NCBI GenBank assembly: GCA_026931905.1
Contig: JAIXLB010000093.1
Coordinates: forward strand, 1-45,237
Origin: Chitinophagales bacterium
GTDB taxonomy: Bacteria; Bacteroidota; Bacteroidia; Chitinophagales; Chitinophagaceae
Direction: 5' to 3'
Length of the DNA stretch: 45,237 bases
Below are positions 26,364 to 34,294 of this stretch, piece after piece. Within the stretch, counting starts at the first letter, position 1, and every line of letters begins with the position of its first letter. Made by a program: the position numbers and the translations under genes. Under the pieces are notes generated by a model. That model was not told the origin of the DNA. It ran no database searches and saw only the letters and a program-made list of their open reading frames with translations.

Positions 26364-26840
26364 TTATTTTACTTTCTTTAAAATTATAAATGCTAAAGAA
26401 TTAGTATTACCATTACTTACATACAAATTATTATCTTTCATATAGACTTCAAGATTCATAAATTTACCTGATGTAGCATTGAAAATTGTAATTATTTTTT
26501 TATCCTCATCTACTGCGTAAGTTGCTCTTTCAAAAATATCTTTATTTTCAAAAGTACAATTTCCGTTCTTTTTAAAATTGAAGTTAAATGGTAATATAGA
26601 ACGCATTTCTTTCCTGAAATATTTTTTTAACCCAGCCGTATCTTCATCATTACTTTTAAACTCGTCGTAAGTTTCTGGCATAATGTACAACGAATCTGTT
26701 TCTATATTATACATTATACCATTTGCAGAAAAGCCCACTGCTGTCCATTTGCCAACAATAGTATTTCTGTCTAAATTATCCTGTGTAAAAGCCAGAAAAA
26801 AAATAGAGAAAAATAAAAAAGTTAAACCAAGTTTTTTCAT
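26364..26840 (-). CDS. Secreted lipocalin-like hypothetical protein
   Basis: A 158-residue protein with an N-terminal signal (MKKLGLTFLFFSIFFLAFT). The mature part begins with IVGKWTAVGF, the typical first strand of lipocalin-like or DUF-type beta-barrels, followed by strands containing FKKNGNCTFENKDIF, ATYAVDEDKKIITIF and a final LAFIILKKVK. I do not recognise a specific family. It lies 6 bp downstream of the deoxynucleoside kinase gene on the same strand, so the two probably share an mRNA, but the locations (cytoplasm and envelope) give no clear common function. Confidence 0.7.
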   Translation of the reverse strand: MKKLGLTFLFFSIFFLAFTQDNLDRNTIVGKWTAVGFSANGIMYNIETDSLYIMPETYDEFKSNDEDTAGLKKYFRKEMRSILPFNFNFKKNGNCTFENKDIFERATYAVDEDKKIITIFNATSGKFMNLEVYMKDNNLYVSNGNTNSLAFIILKKVK

Positions 26841-26846
26841 GGTATT

Positions 26847-27482
26847 TTAAAATAAACCAAACAACATTCCATCTACTTTACTAATTACTTCTCCAAGATG
26901 TTCTTCATGTTCGGCAAATTTATTTTTATCGCAATCAATAATTAATAAAGGCCCCTCTTTATAATTATCAATCCATTTATTATACAGTTCATTTAATTTT
27001 TTTAAATAATCCAGTCTTATATTTTCTTCATATTCTCTTCCACGTTTTTCTATTTGCCCTACAAGTGTTGGTACAGAAGCCTTTAAATAAATTAATAAAT
27101 CTGGTGGTTGCACCATTGTTTTTAAGGTTTGAAAGAATCTGAAATAATTTTCAAAATCTCTTTTACTCATTAAGCCCATATCGTGTAAGTTAGGAGCAAA
27201 AATGTGAGCATCTTCGTAAATAGTTCTATCTTGAATAATGGTTTCAGTGCCTCTTTGAATATCTAATAATTGATTTAATCTGCTATTTAAAAAATAAATT
27301 TGAAGATTAAAACTCCAGCGTGGCATATCTTCATAAAAATCCATTAAGTATGGGTTATGATCCACATCTTCAAACTGAGGTATCCAACGATAATGTTTGC
27401 TTAGTAATTCTGTTAAAGTAGTTTTGCCTGCACCAATATTTCCTGCAACAGCAACATGTTTTGGTTTTTTAGCTTTAGCCAT
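26847..27482 (-). CDS. Deoxynucleoside kinase (deoxyadenosine/deoxyguanosine type)
   Basis: A 211-residue salvage kinase. I begin at the ATG at 27482 (MAKAKKPKHVAVAGNIGAGK), as the six residues upstream in frame are not family-like. The P-loop is GNIGAGKTT at 14-22. FEDVDHNPYLMDFYEDM and WSFNLQIYFLNSR are the substrate-binding blocks of the dNK/dGK family, and QDRTIYEDAHIFA carries the DRS-type ERS/DRT motif. The lid is KRGREYEENIRLDYL, with an Arg-rich stretch. It would phosphorylate purine or pyrimidine deoxynucleosides; specificity cannot be read with certainty. Confidence 0.9.
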   Translation of the reverse strand: MAKAKKPKHVAVAGNIGAGKTTLTELLSKHYRWIPQFEDVDHNPYLMDFYEDMPRWSFNLQIYFLNSRLNQLLDIQRGTETIIQDRTIYEDAHIFAPNLHDMGLMSKRDFENYFRFFQTLKTMVQPPDLLIYLKASVPTLVGQIEKRGREYEENIRLDYLKKLNELYNKWIDNYKEGPLLIIDCDKNKFAEHEEHLGEVISKVDGMLFGLF

Positions 27483-27585
27483 AAAATTTTTAAAATTCAA
27501 TAAATGGTATAAAAATATTTTCGAAAAGTGAAAGTAATGTTTATCGTTTAGAAAGCCTATTAAAAGCTGTAAATAATTTATACAC

Positions 27586-28590
27586 TTATCCTAACACTGC
27601 TTTTCTTACTAATTGTATAGTAGCAGATGCACTTGATCTTGCTTTATCTGCACCTTGTGCAATAATTTTATTCAACAAACCTGTATTCCTTTGAAGTTCA
27701 GTTGCTTTTTCTCTTATTGGTTGTATAAATTTTATCATATCTTCTGCTAATTGTTTTTTCATATCGCCGTAACGAATAACACAATTTCCAGAGCTACTAT
27801 TATTAAAATCATCATTAAATTTTTTTACAGTATCTGCACTGCTTACATGTTGCATTAATGTAAAAAGGTTTTCAATATAATCTGGTTTGATGGAATTTGG
27901 TACATCAGGTCCTGCATCTGTTTTAGCTTTTAATATTTTTTTTCTAATCGTTTCATCGTCATCAGCTAAATATAAAGTGGCTAATTGGTTTTCGCTTTTG
28001 CTCATTTTTCCATTTCCATCAAGGCTTAAAATTTTTACCAATTCGCCACCATAATTAAAAGCAAAAGGCATAGGAAAAATTTCGCCATAACGATGGTTAA
28101 AACGTTGTGCAAAATTTCTTGCCATTTCTAAATTTTGCTCTTGATCTTTACCTACAGGAACTTTTACGGCACGATGAATTAAAATATCAGCAGCTTGTAA
28201 TACAGGATAAGTTAATAATCCAGCATTAACATTATCTGGTTGCGTACGAGCTTTATCTTTAAATGTTGTTGTTTTTTCTAACTCTCCTTTATACGCCAGC
28301 ATATTTAAGTACAAATACAATTCAGCAATTTCAGGCACATCGCTTTGTACATATAAAACAACTTTTTCAGTATCTAAGCCACAGGCAATATTTTCTGCAA
28401 TAACACGATTAACGGCTTGCCTTAATTCTTTTGTATCAGGGTGTGTAGTTAATGAATGCCAATTAGCCACAAAAAAATAACAATTATACTCATCTTGCAT
28501 TTTTACATAATTACGCATGGCTCCAAAATAATTGCCTAAATGCAAAAAACCAGTTGGTCTTATTCCGCTTAAAACAGTTTCTTTATTCAT
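27586..28590 (-). CDS. trpS: Tryptophanyl-tRNA synthetase
   Basis: A 334-residue class I synthetase. Homology starts at MNKETVLSGIRPTGFLHLGNYFGA, so the ATG at 28590 is preferred over a frame starting at 28656. The HIGH-like motif is HLGN in TGFLHLGNYFGA, the KMSKS motif is GKMSKSEN, and the HSLTTHP segment after FVANWH is typical of bacterial TrpRS. Length is normal. A near-match -7 box (TATCTTCG) ends 6 nt before this start and is followed by CCGCCT as at prfC, which supports the short start. Confidence 0.95.
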   Translation of the reverse strand: MNKETVLSGIRPTGFLHLGNYFGAMRNYVKMQDEYNCYFFVANWHSLTTHPDTKELRQAVNRVIAENIACGLDTEKVVLYVQSDVPEIAELYLYLNMLAYKGELEKTTTFKDKARTQPDNVNAGLLTYPVLQAADILIHRAVKVPVGKDQEQNLEMARNFAQRFNHRYGEIFPMPFAFNYGGELVKILSLDGNGKMSKSENQLATLYLADDDETIRKKILKAKTDAGPDVPNSIKPDYIENLFTLMQHVSSADTVKKFNDDFNNSSSGNCVIRYGDMKKQLAEDMIKFIQPIREKATELQRNTGLLNKIIAQGADKARSSASATIQLVRKAVLG

Positions 28591-28596
28591 AGGCGG

Positions 28597-28604
28597 CGAA
28601 GATA
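28597..28604 (-). promoter_or_regulatory. Near-consensus -7 box (TATCTTCG) of trpS
   Basis: The minus strand reads TATCTTCGCCGCCT directly before the ATG. One base differs from TAnnTTTG, and the spacing of 6 nt to the start is like tgt. The plus strand carries a similar TATTTTCG at about 28710 before the M16 protease gene. Confidence 0.45.
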
Positions 28605-28736
28605 ATATTTTACTAATTTTTAAAAAGAAGTAAAATGTGCTTAATAATGTTTTCAAAAAAATGAAGTAGTTATTGTGTTTTGAATTTCATGTATTGAACT
28701 AATTTGCTTTATTTTCGCCTCTCAAAATATTTATTT

Positions 28737-31559
28737 ATGCAAATTTTTAAAAGAGTAGCATTACTGCTACTAATTTTTACAGTTAGTTTTAGTTATGCTC
28801 AAGACACTAAATTAACTATTGACCCAAATGTTAAAATAGGAAAATTAGCTAATGGGCTTACCTATTACATTAGAGCTAATAAAAAGCCTGAGAAAAAAGT
28901 TGAATTGCGTTTAGCTGTTAATGCAGGTTCTATTTTAGAAGATGATGACCAACAAGGTCTTGCTCACATGACAGAACACATGGCTTTCAACGGTACAAAA
29001 AATTTTAAAAAGAATGACATTATTTCCTATTTACAAAGCATAGGTGTAGGATTTGGTAGCGACTTAAATGCTTATACAAGTTTTGATGAAACAGTGTATA
29101 TGCTTCCTATTCCAACAGATAAACCTGGTAACATAGAAAAAGGTTTTCAAATTTTAGAAGACTGGGCTCATAATGTTAGTTTTTTTAATGAAGATATAGA
29201 TGGAGAAAGAAATATAATTTTAGAAGAAAGCCGTACTGGTAAAGGTGCAGAAGACAGGATGTTTAAAAAAGTGTATCCTTCATTATTTGCAGGAAGTAAA
29301 TACGCATCTCGTTTACCTATTGGAATTGATAGCATCATAAAAACCTTTAAACACGATGCTATACGCCGTTTTTACAAAGATTGGTACCGACCAAATTTAA
29401 TGGCAGTAATTGTAGTTGGAGATATTGATGTGGCTAAAGCAGAAGCATTAATTAAAAAACATTTTGCAGGTATAAAAAATCCTGTAAAAGAAAGAGCAAG
29501 AACTAATTTTCCAGTACCTGCATATGCAAAAGATACAGCTTTAGTAATTACAGATAAAGAAGCTACTATGTATAATTCATTTATTGTGTATAGTACTTAT
29601 CCTAAAAAAGAAGCCACTACTGTAAATGATTATAAAAATGATATAATTGAAAATATTTTTTCTACCATCGTTAATCAACGATTAAGAGAATTAACACAAA
29701 AAGAAAATCCTCCATTCTTAGGAGCATCTGTTGGTTTTGATTCGTATGCAAAAGGATATGCTTCATTTCAAGCTCAAGCTTCTAATGGTTCAGGTAATAT
29801 AGGAAAATCTGTAGAAGCTTTAATGGATGAAGTAGAAAGAGTAAAACGCTTTGGTGTTACTCAGGCAGAATTAGATAGAGCAAAAACAAATTTGCTTACC
29901 TCTATGGAAAGAATGAATAAAGAAAAAGATAAAACACAATCTGCCAATTTTGTAGATGAATATTTACGCAACTTTTTAACCAATGAACCCATTCCTGGAA
30001 TTGAAGCAGAATACAATCTTTATAAACAAATATTACCAACCATTACAATAGCAGATGTAAATGCTGTTAGTAATAAATTAAAAGAACATAAAAATTTTGT
30101 TGCTGTAACTGCTGGTCCAGATGCAAGCGAAGATGTTGTTTTACCTACTGAACAAGAGTTATTAAGCATTGTAAAAAATGCTTCTTCTAAAAAAGATTTA
30201 AAACCTTACGAAGAAAAAGCAGTTGCCTCTACCCTTTTAAAAACTGAACCTAAAGCAGGTAAAATAGTTGCTACAACTAAAGATGCATTACTGGGTACTA
30301 CAACTTACACTTTAAGTAATGGGGTAAAAGTAACATTGAAAAAAACAGATTTTAAAAACGACCAAATTTTAATGAGTGCTAAAAGATTTGGAGGTTTAGG
30401 AAATTATGATGTTGCCGATAAATACAATGCTTCTTTCCTTACTTCTGTAATTTCATCAATGGGTATTGGTGATTTTTCTCCTACAGATTTGCGTAAAGCA
30501 TTAACAGGAAAAACAGCATCTGTAAGCCCTTCGTTTGGACAAACTACAGATGGATTTTCAGGTTCAAGTTCTGTAAAAGATTTTGAAACCATGTTACAAC
30601 TTTTAAATTTATATGTAAATGCACCACGCAAAGACACCAGTTTGTATAAAAGTTTTATTCAAAAAAGCAAATCACAAACTAAGTTTATGATGGCTAACCC
30701 TCAAGTTACTTTTATTGATAGTTTTTACAACACTATGTTCAATAAAAATCCTCTTGCACCTGTTGCAATACCTAAAGGAGAATATTATGATGCAGTAAAC
30801 TTAGACCGTTGTTTAGAAATTTATAAAGAACGTTTTGGCGATGTTAGTGATATGAACTTTGTGTTTGTAGGTAGCTTACCCGAAGAAAAAACAACAGAAG
30901 AATTAATTGAAAAATATATAGCAAGCCTTCCTGTAAGTGGTAAGAAATTTAATTATAAAGACAATGGACTTCGTACAGCAGAAGGAAAAATTGATATTGT
31001 AGTGCATAAAGGTAAAGAAGAAAAAGCTTTAATCTTAGCTGTTTATAGTGGTGAAACACCTTACAGCGAAGACCTTGCTTTAAAAGCAGAAGCCATTAGT
31101 GAAGTTTTGAACATAAAAATTATTGAAGAATTGCGTGAAAAAATTCAAGGAATTTATGGTGGAGGAATTTACAGTAGTCTTACAAAATATCCTTACAGTA
31201 ATTATAATTACATAGCTCAATTACCTTGTGGTCCTGAAAAAGTAGATACATTAATTATTGCATTAAACAACGAAATTAATAACATCAAAAAACAAGGACC
31301 TTCTGCCGAAAATTTAAACAAAGTAAAACAACAATGGATTGAGCAATATAAAACTCAAGTAAAAGAAAATGGAACTTGGTTAAGCAACCTTCAATCTATT
31401 ATTGTAGAAGGTGAAAGTGCTGATAGATTTATAAATTACGAAAAATATGTAAATGCACTTACTGCAGAACAATTAAAAGCAACTGCTAATTTATTATTCA
31501 ATGGAAAAAATATTATTACAGCAGTACTAAAACCAGAAGAAAAGAAAGACGATAAATAA
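28737..31559 (+). CDS. Secreted M16-family (pitrilysin/insulinase-like) zinc protease
   Basis: A 940-residue two-module protease. I start at the ATG at 28737, which begins a signal peptide (MQIFKRVALLLLIFTVSFSYA); the longer frame from 28704 adds a poor N-terminus. The inverted zinc motif is H77-x-x-E80-H81 in GLAHMTEHMAFNGT, with glutamates E157 and E164 downstream as third ligand and helper. The second half (from about 510) is the inactive M16 partner domain, lacking the HxxEH motif. Such proteins degrade peptides in the periplasm. It has no partner gene and ends in front of a strong shared hairpin. Confidence 0.92.
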   Translation: MQIFKRVALLLLIFTVSFSYAQDTKLTIDPNVKIGKLANGLTYYIRANKKPEKKVELRLAVNAGSILEDDDQQGLAHMTEHMAFNGTKNFKKNDIISYLQSIGVGFGSDLNAYTSFDETVYMLPIPTDKPGNIEKGFQILEDWAHNVSFFNEDIDGERNIILEESRTGKGAEDRMFKKVYPSLFAGSKYASRLPIGIDSIIKTFKHDAIRRFYKDWYRPNLMAVIVVGDIDVAKAEALIKKHFAGIKNPVKERARTNFPVPAYAKDTALVITDKEATMYNSFIVYSTYPKKEATTVNDYKNDIIENIFSTIVNQRLRELTQKENPPFLGASVGFDSYAKGYASFQAQASNGSGNIGKSVEALMDEVERVKRFGVTQAELDRAKTNLLTSMERMNKEKDKTQSANFVDEYLRNFLTNEPIPGIEAEYNLYKQILPTITIADVNAVSNKLKEHKNFVAVTAGPDASEDVVLPTEQELLSIVKNASSKKDLKPYEEKAVASTLLKTEPKAGKIVATTKDALLGTTTYTLSNGVKVTLKKTDFKNDQILMSAKRFGGLGNYDVADKYNASFLTSVISSMGIGDFSPTDLRKALTGKTASVSPSFGQTTDGFSGSSSVKDFETMLQLLNLYVNAPRKDTSLYKSFIQKSKSQTKFMMANPQVTFIDSFYNTMFNKNPLAPVAIPKGEYYDAVNLDRCLEIYKERFGDVSDMNFVFVGSLPEEKTTEELIEKYIASLPVSGKKFNYKDNGLRTAEGKIDIVVHKGKEEKALILAVYSGETPYSEDLALKAEAISEVLNIKIIEELREKIQGIYGGGIYSSLTKYPYSNYNYIAQLPCGPEKVDTLIIALNNEINNIKKQGPSAENLNKVKQQWIEQYKTQVKENGTWLSNLQSIIVEGESADRFINYEKYVNALTAEQLKATANLLFNGKNIITAVLKPEEKKDDK

Positions 31560-31585
31560 TCATTAATCAATTTTTCAACAATAAC

Positions 31586-31619
31586 CACGAACGCCTCAAA
31601 AAATTTTGAGGCGTTCGTG
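31586..31619. terminator. Perfect 16-bp inverted repeat between convergent genes (bidirectional terminator)
   Basis: CACGAACGCCTCAAAA is repeated as its exact reverse complement after a 2-bp centre (AA). It lies between the stop codons of the M16 protease (+) and MscS (-) genes. It is conspicuously GC-richer than its surroundings. The inner A/T bases provide a short U-tract in both directions, though no long T-run follows the stem. Confidence 0.65.
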
Positions 31620-31637
31620 TGATTTAAGGTATAAGAG

Positions 31638-32729
31638 TTAATGATTATGTACTGTTACAGTGCTTGATTTTGCTGCCAATTCTATTTTTTGTTCAGCTAA
31701 AATTTCAAGTATTTTTAAATTAATTTCTTCTTTAAAAGCATTAAACTCTTGTATAGTTTGTGTAATTGAAGTGTATAAATCAACTACAAAAACATGAGCA
31801 TTTTTTCCTGTTTCCATAAAATAAATATGGTTGTTTTCTATAGCATCATACTGCTTAATCATTTCCTGAAAAAAAGGTGTAAGTTGCTTTAATTGCTGAA
31901 CTGTTGTATCTAAACTTATTTCTAAACGTACTTCAATTTTTCGTTGTGTACGCATCGTTAAATTATCCAAAATACTATCTACCATTTGCTTGTTTGGAAC
32001 AGTTACAAATGTTTTAACATCAGTTCTTAAACGAGTACTTCTTAATCCAATTTTTTCTACAGTTCCAGTAAAATTATTTACTTTAACTAAATCGCCTGTA
32101 ATAAATGGCTTATTGAAAAATATAATAAACGATGCAATTAAATTTTCTAAACTTTCTCTTAATGATAAAGCTATTGCAGCACCAACAATACTTAAACCTG
32201 TAAGTAAATTACTAATATTTTTATGAAAAGAAAAACGCAGAATAAGTAATATACCTATTATTACAAACACAACTTTAAAAAAATCTTTAAAAAAAACGAT
32301 AAGCTGATTATCTGTTTGGTCTGATGTTTTATTGGCTTTTTCTTCTAAAATCAATGCTATAAAATCTATTATTCTTCTGCACAACCAAATAAAAACAATT
32401 ACCAAAGCTCCGTTGCTAATACTTGAAATAATTTCTTTAAAAGAAACTTTTAAAATTTTAAAATTAAGTAGTTCAGGAAACTTTAATTCATCAAATGCAA
32501 TAACAGCCACCATTAGTACTAAAAAAACATCTAAAGGCTTTACTACCTTGTTTAAAAAAGATTGGCGTTTTACAACAGCATCAGATTTTGATACCATTTT
32601 ATACAATCTGCTTGCAATAAATTTTGTCAAAATTCTTTTTAGAATAAATACTACAAGTACAATACTTATCACTAAAGCATAACTTCTTATTGAATTACTT
32701 AAAAACACTTTATCTAAAAAATCTTGCAT
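31638..32729 (-). CDS. Mechanosensitive ion channel, MscS family
   Basis: A 363-residue inner-membrane protein with about four membrane helices. The pore-lining helix and following segment are visible in GLSIVGAAIALSLRESLENLIASFIIFFNKPF, and the MscS beta domain continues with TGDLVKVNNFTGTVEKIGLRSTRLRT and TVPNKQMVDSILDNLT. The C-terminal alpha/beta domain follows. It should open under hypo-osmotic stress to release solutes. It has about one more N-terminal helix than E. coli MscS (286 residues). It converges with the M16 gene at the shared hairpin. Confidence 0.9.
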   Translation of the reverse strand: MQDFLDKVFLSNSIRSYALVISIVLVVFILKRILTKFIASRLYKMVSKSDAVVKRQSFLNKVVKPLDVFLVLMVAVIAFDELKFPELLNFKILKVSFKEIISSISNGALVIVFIWLCRRIIDFIALILEEKANKTSDQTDNQLIVFFKDFFKVVFVIIGILLILRFSFHKNISNLLTGLSIVGAAIALSLRESLENLIASFIIFFNKPFITGDLVKVNNFTGTVEKIGLRSTRLRTDVKTFVTVPNKQMVDSILDNLTMRTQRKIEVRLEISLDTTVQQLKQLTPFFQEMIKQYDAIENNHIYFMETGKNAHVFVVDLYTSITQTIQEFNAFKEEINLKILEILAEQKIELAAKSSTVTVHNH

Positions 32730-32755
32730 AGAAATATTTTTAAAAAATTAAAACG

Positions 32756-32986
32756 TTAAGGTACTGGATCATAACCACTACCTCCTGCAGGATGACATTT
32801 GCTTATTCTTTTTATAGCAAGCCAACTGCCTTTAAAAATACCATATTTTTTTAAAGCCTCTGTTGCATATTGTGAGCAAGTTGGTGTAAACCTGCATTTA
32901 GGTCCTAACAAAGGAGAAATTATAAGTTGATATAATTTTATCAACAACAAAAAAGGAAAGGCTAATATTTTAAATAATTGATTCAA
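32756..32986 (-). CDS. yidD: Membrane protein insertion efficiency factor
   Basis: A 76-residue YidD. The whole family core is present: [32 protein letters not shown] with the CRxxPTCSxY signature, then [25 protein letters not shown]. An N-terminal amphipathic helix anchors it at the membrane, where it aids YidC-mediated insertion. Its ATG overlaps the rnpA stop codon by 4 bp, so the two are translationally coupled. Confidence 0.95.
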   Translation of the reverse strand: MNQLFKILAFPFLLLIKLYQLIISPLLGPKCRFTPTCSQYATEALKKYGIFKGSWLAIKRISKCHPAGGSGYDPVP

Positions 32987-33372
32987 CTTAATTGCTTTAT
33001 TAATTTTTCAATTGCAATTTTCATTTTATTTTCCAACGTTTGATAACTGATTAATTCCTTGTCAATGTAAAGAAAAAAAACAGTTAATTGCTTATTGTTA
33101 TTATTTAATAATTCATGTAAAGAAAGTTTATTTTGCCTGTACGTTTCTCTCAACAACCTTTTTATTCTGTTTCTTTTGGTGGCATGTTTAAAATATTTTT
33201 TACTTACACCAACACCTACTTGAATAGTAGTATCTGGCAATTTATTTTCTACCACTTTAAAAAAAATTTTTATAGGAAAAACAACAAACGAATTTCCTTG
33301 AGTAAACAACTCGTCTAAGAGTTTCTTGCTTTTTAGCTTTTCTTTTTTATTGTATGTAAATATTGCAGGCAT
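32983..33372 (-). CDS. rnpA: Ribonuclease P protein component
   Basis: A 129-residue basic protein that assists the RNase P RNA in maturing tRNA 5' ends. The family signature is [22 protein letters not shown], with the RNR motif in KRNRIKR; the N-terminal [14 protein letters not shown] is also typical. It sits between rpmH (upstream, beyond a hairpin) and yidD (overlapping by 4 bp), the classic conserved order. yidC and mnmE, which often follow, are absent. Confidence 0.94.
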   Translation of the reverse strand: MPAIFTYNKKEKLKSKKLLDELFTQGNSFVVFPIKIFFKVVENKLPDTTIQVGVGVSKKYFKHATKRNRIKRLLRETYRQNKLSLHELLNNNNKQLTVFFLYIDKELISYQTLENKMKIAIEKLIKQLS

Positions 33373-33384
33373 TGATTGGTTAAA

Positions 33385-33416
33385 AATAAAAAGTTCTGCT
33401 ATAACAGCAGAACTTT
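33385..33416 (-). terminator. Intercistronic terminator/attenuator between rpmH and rnpA
   Basis: On the minus strand a perfect 11-bp stem AAAGTTCTGCT / AGCAGAACTTT with a 5-nt loop is followed by a T-rich run (TTTATTTTTA). It lies after rpmH and before rnpA, so it would reduce read-through and let ribosomal protein be made in excess of RnpA. Confidence 0.75.
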
Positions 33417-33457
33417 GTGTATAAAAGTTATATTTCTAAAAAAATAAGATTAAAAAA

Positions 33458-33613
33458 TTATTTCAATCCGCTTTCATCAGAAACAGTTAATTTTTTACGT
33501 CCTTTAGCACGGCGACTTGCCAATACTTTACGTCCATTGGCAGTTTGCATACGTTTACGAAATCCATGAACAGATTTTCTTCTACGTTTGTGAGGCTGAA
33601 ATGTTTGTTTCAT
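33458..33613 (-). CDS. rpmH: 50S ribosomal protein L34
   Basis: A 51-residue, very basic protein. The sequence [20 protein letters not shown] is diagnostic, continuing with [22 protein letters not shown] and a family-atypical but lineage-common acidic end VSDESGLK. It is the usual first gene of the rpmH-rnpA-yidD cluster. A long untranslated leader (about 75 nt) separates it from its promoter box. Confidence 0.97.
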   Translation of the reverse strand: MKQTFQPHKRRRKSVHGFRKRMQTANGRKVLASRRAKGRKKLTVSDESGLK

Positions 33614-33651
33614 TAAGTTTAAAAGTTTACTATATCAACAATTTTGTTTCA

Positions 33652-33687
33652 TTTCAATGGAAGTCACCATACTACCATTTTGTGAAA
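33652..33687 (-). promoter_or_regulatory. Possible hairpin in the rpmH mRNA leader
   Basis: On the minus strand TTTC and AATGG (with a 4-nt bulge) can pair with CCATT and GAAA, closing a 14-nt loop. It sits at the very start of the predicted leader between the -7 box and the rpmH start. An autoregulatory role is only a guess. Confidence 0.3.
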
Positions 33688-33693
33688 GGTGTG

Positions 33694-33701
33694 CAAAGAT
33701 A
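33694..33701 (-). promoter_or_regulatory. -7 promoter box (TATCTTTG) of rpmH
   Basis: The minus strand reads TATCTTTG, a perfect TAnnTTTG match. Transcription would start near 33688, giving a leader of about 75 nt before the L34 ATG. Confidence 0.6.
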
Positions 33702-33757
33702 AGCGTAAAGAATAATTTGCCAAATGTTTCGTAAAAAAAATACAAGCTATATCAAAA

Positions 33758-34249
33758 TCAGTTACTTATTTTTTCAAAAGAGCCTGTTTGTTTATTCTTT
33801 CTTACATTTCCTGCATCAAAATATTGGCCATTCATGGCTATATAAACTCCTCTTGGTAATGTTTGAACAAAGGCTATAGCACTTCCTAAATTAAACAATC
33901 CATCGCTACTGCCAAATTTATAAGGTATCATAGCACCTGTAAGTACAATAGTTTTGTTGGTTATAGATTTTGATAATAACAATGCAGTTTCAGACATTGT
34001 ATCAGTACCATGTGTTATTATAATTTTATCTTCTTGGCATTGCTGGCATTGATATAAAATCATCATTCTATCTTCTTCTTTCATTTCAAGGCTATCAATC
34101 ATCATTAAAGTTCTTACATCAACTTCAGCTTTATTCCTTCCTAATTTTAGCATTTCTGGCATGTGCGAATCTTTGAAAAACAAAGTTCCATTTAGTTCAT
34201 TATACTCTTTATCAAATGTACCACCAGTAATAAATATTTTTATAGACAT
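33758..34249 (-). CDS. Single-domain asparaginase-like protein
   Basis: A 163-residue protein matching only the N-terminal domain of L-asparaginases. I start at the ATG at 34249 (MSIKIFITGGTFDKEYNE). The two threonine motifs are present: TGGT at 8-11 and HGTDTM around 80-85, followed by TIVLTGAMIPYKFG with its conserved Gly-Ala-Met. The C-terminal domain of normal enzymes (about 330 residues) is missing, and the frame ends cleanly with a stop, so this looks like a stable short form, not a recent truncation. Short forms are, from memory, common in Bacteroidota and other phyla. Asparaginase activity is not certain. Confidence 0.8.
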   Translation of the reverse strand: MSIKIFITGGTFDKEYNELNGTLFFKDSHMPEMLKLGRNKAEVDVRTLMMIDSLEMKEEDRMMILYQCQQCQEDKIIITHGTDTMSETALLLSKSITNKTIVLTGAMIPYKFGSSDGLFNLGSAIAFVQTLPRGVYIAMNGQYFDAGNVRKNKQTGSFEKISN

Positions 34250-34294
34250 ACTAATTTTTTGAAAATTTTGAAGCAAAGTAACTATAGTTTTTCT

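Noticed and set aside
32756-33613. rpmH-rnpA-yidD as a sign of a nearby replication origin
   Set aside because: No dnaA gene, DnaA-box cluster or gyrB is seen, and in Bacteroidota this cluster need not be next to the origin.
33517-33702. Plus-strand frame covering the rpmH region
   Set aside because: It is antisense to ribosomal protein L34, whose sequence is unmistakable on the minus strand.
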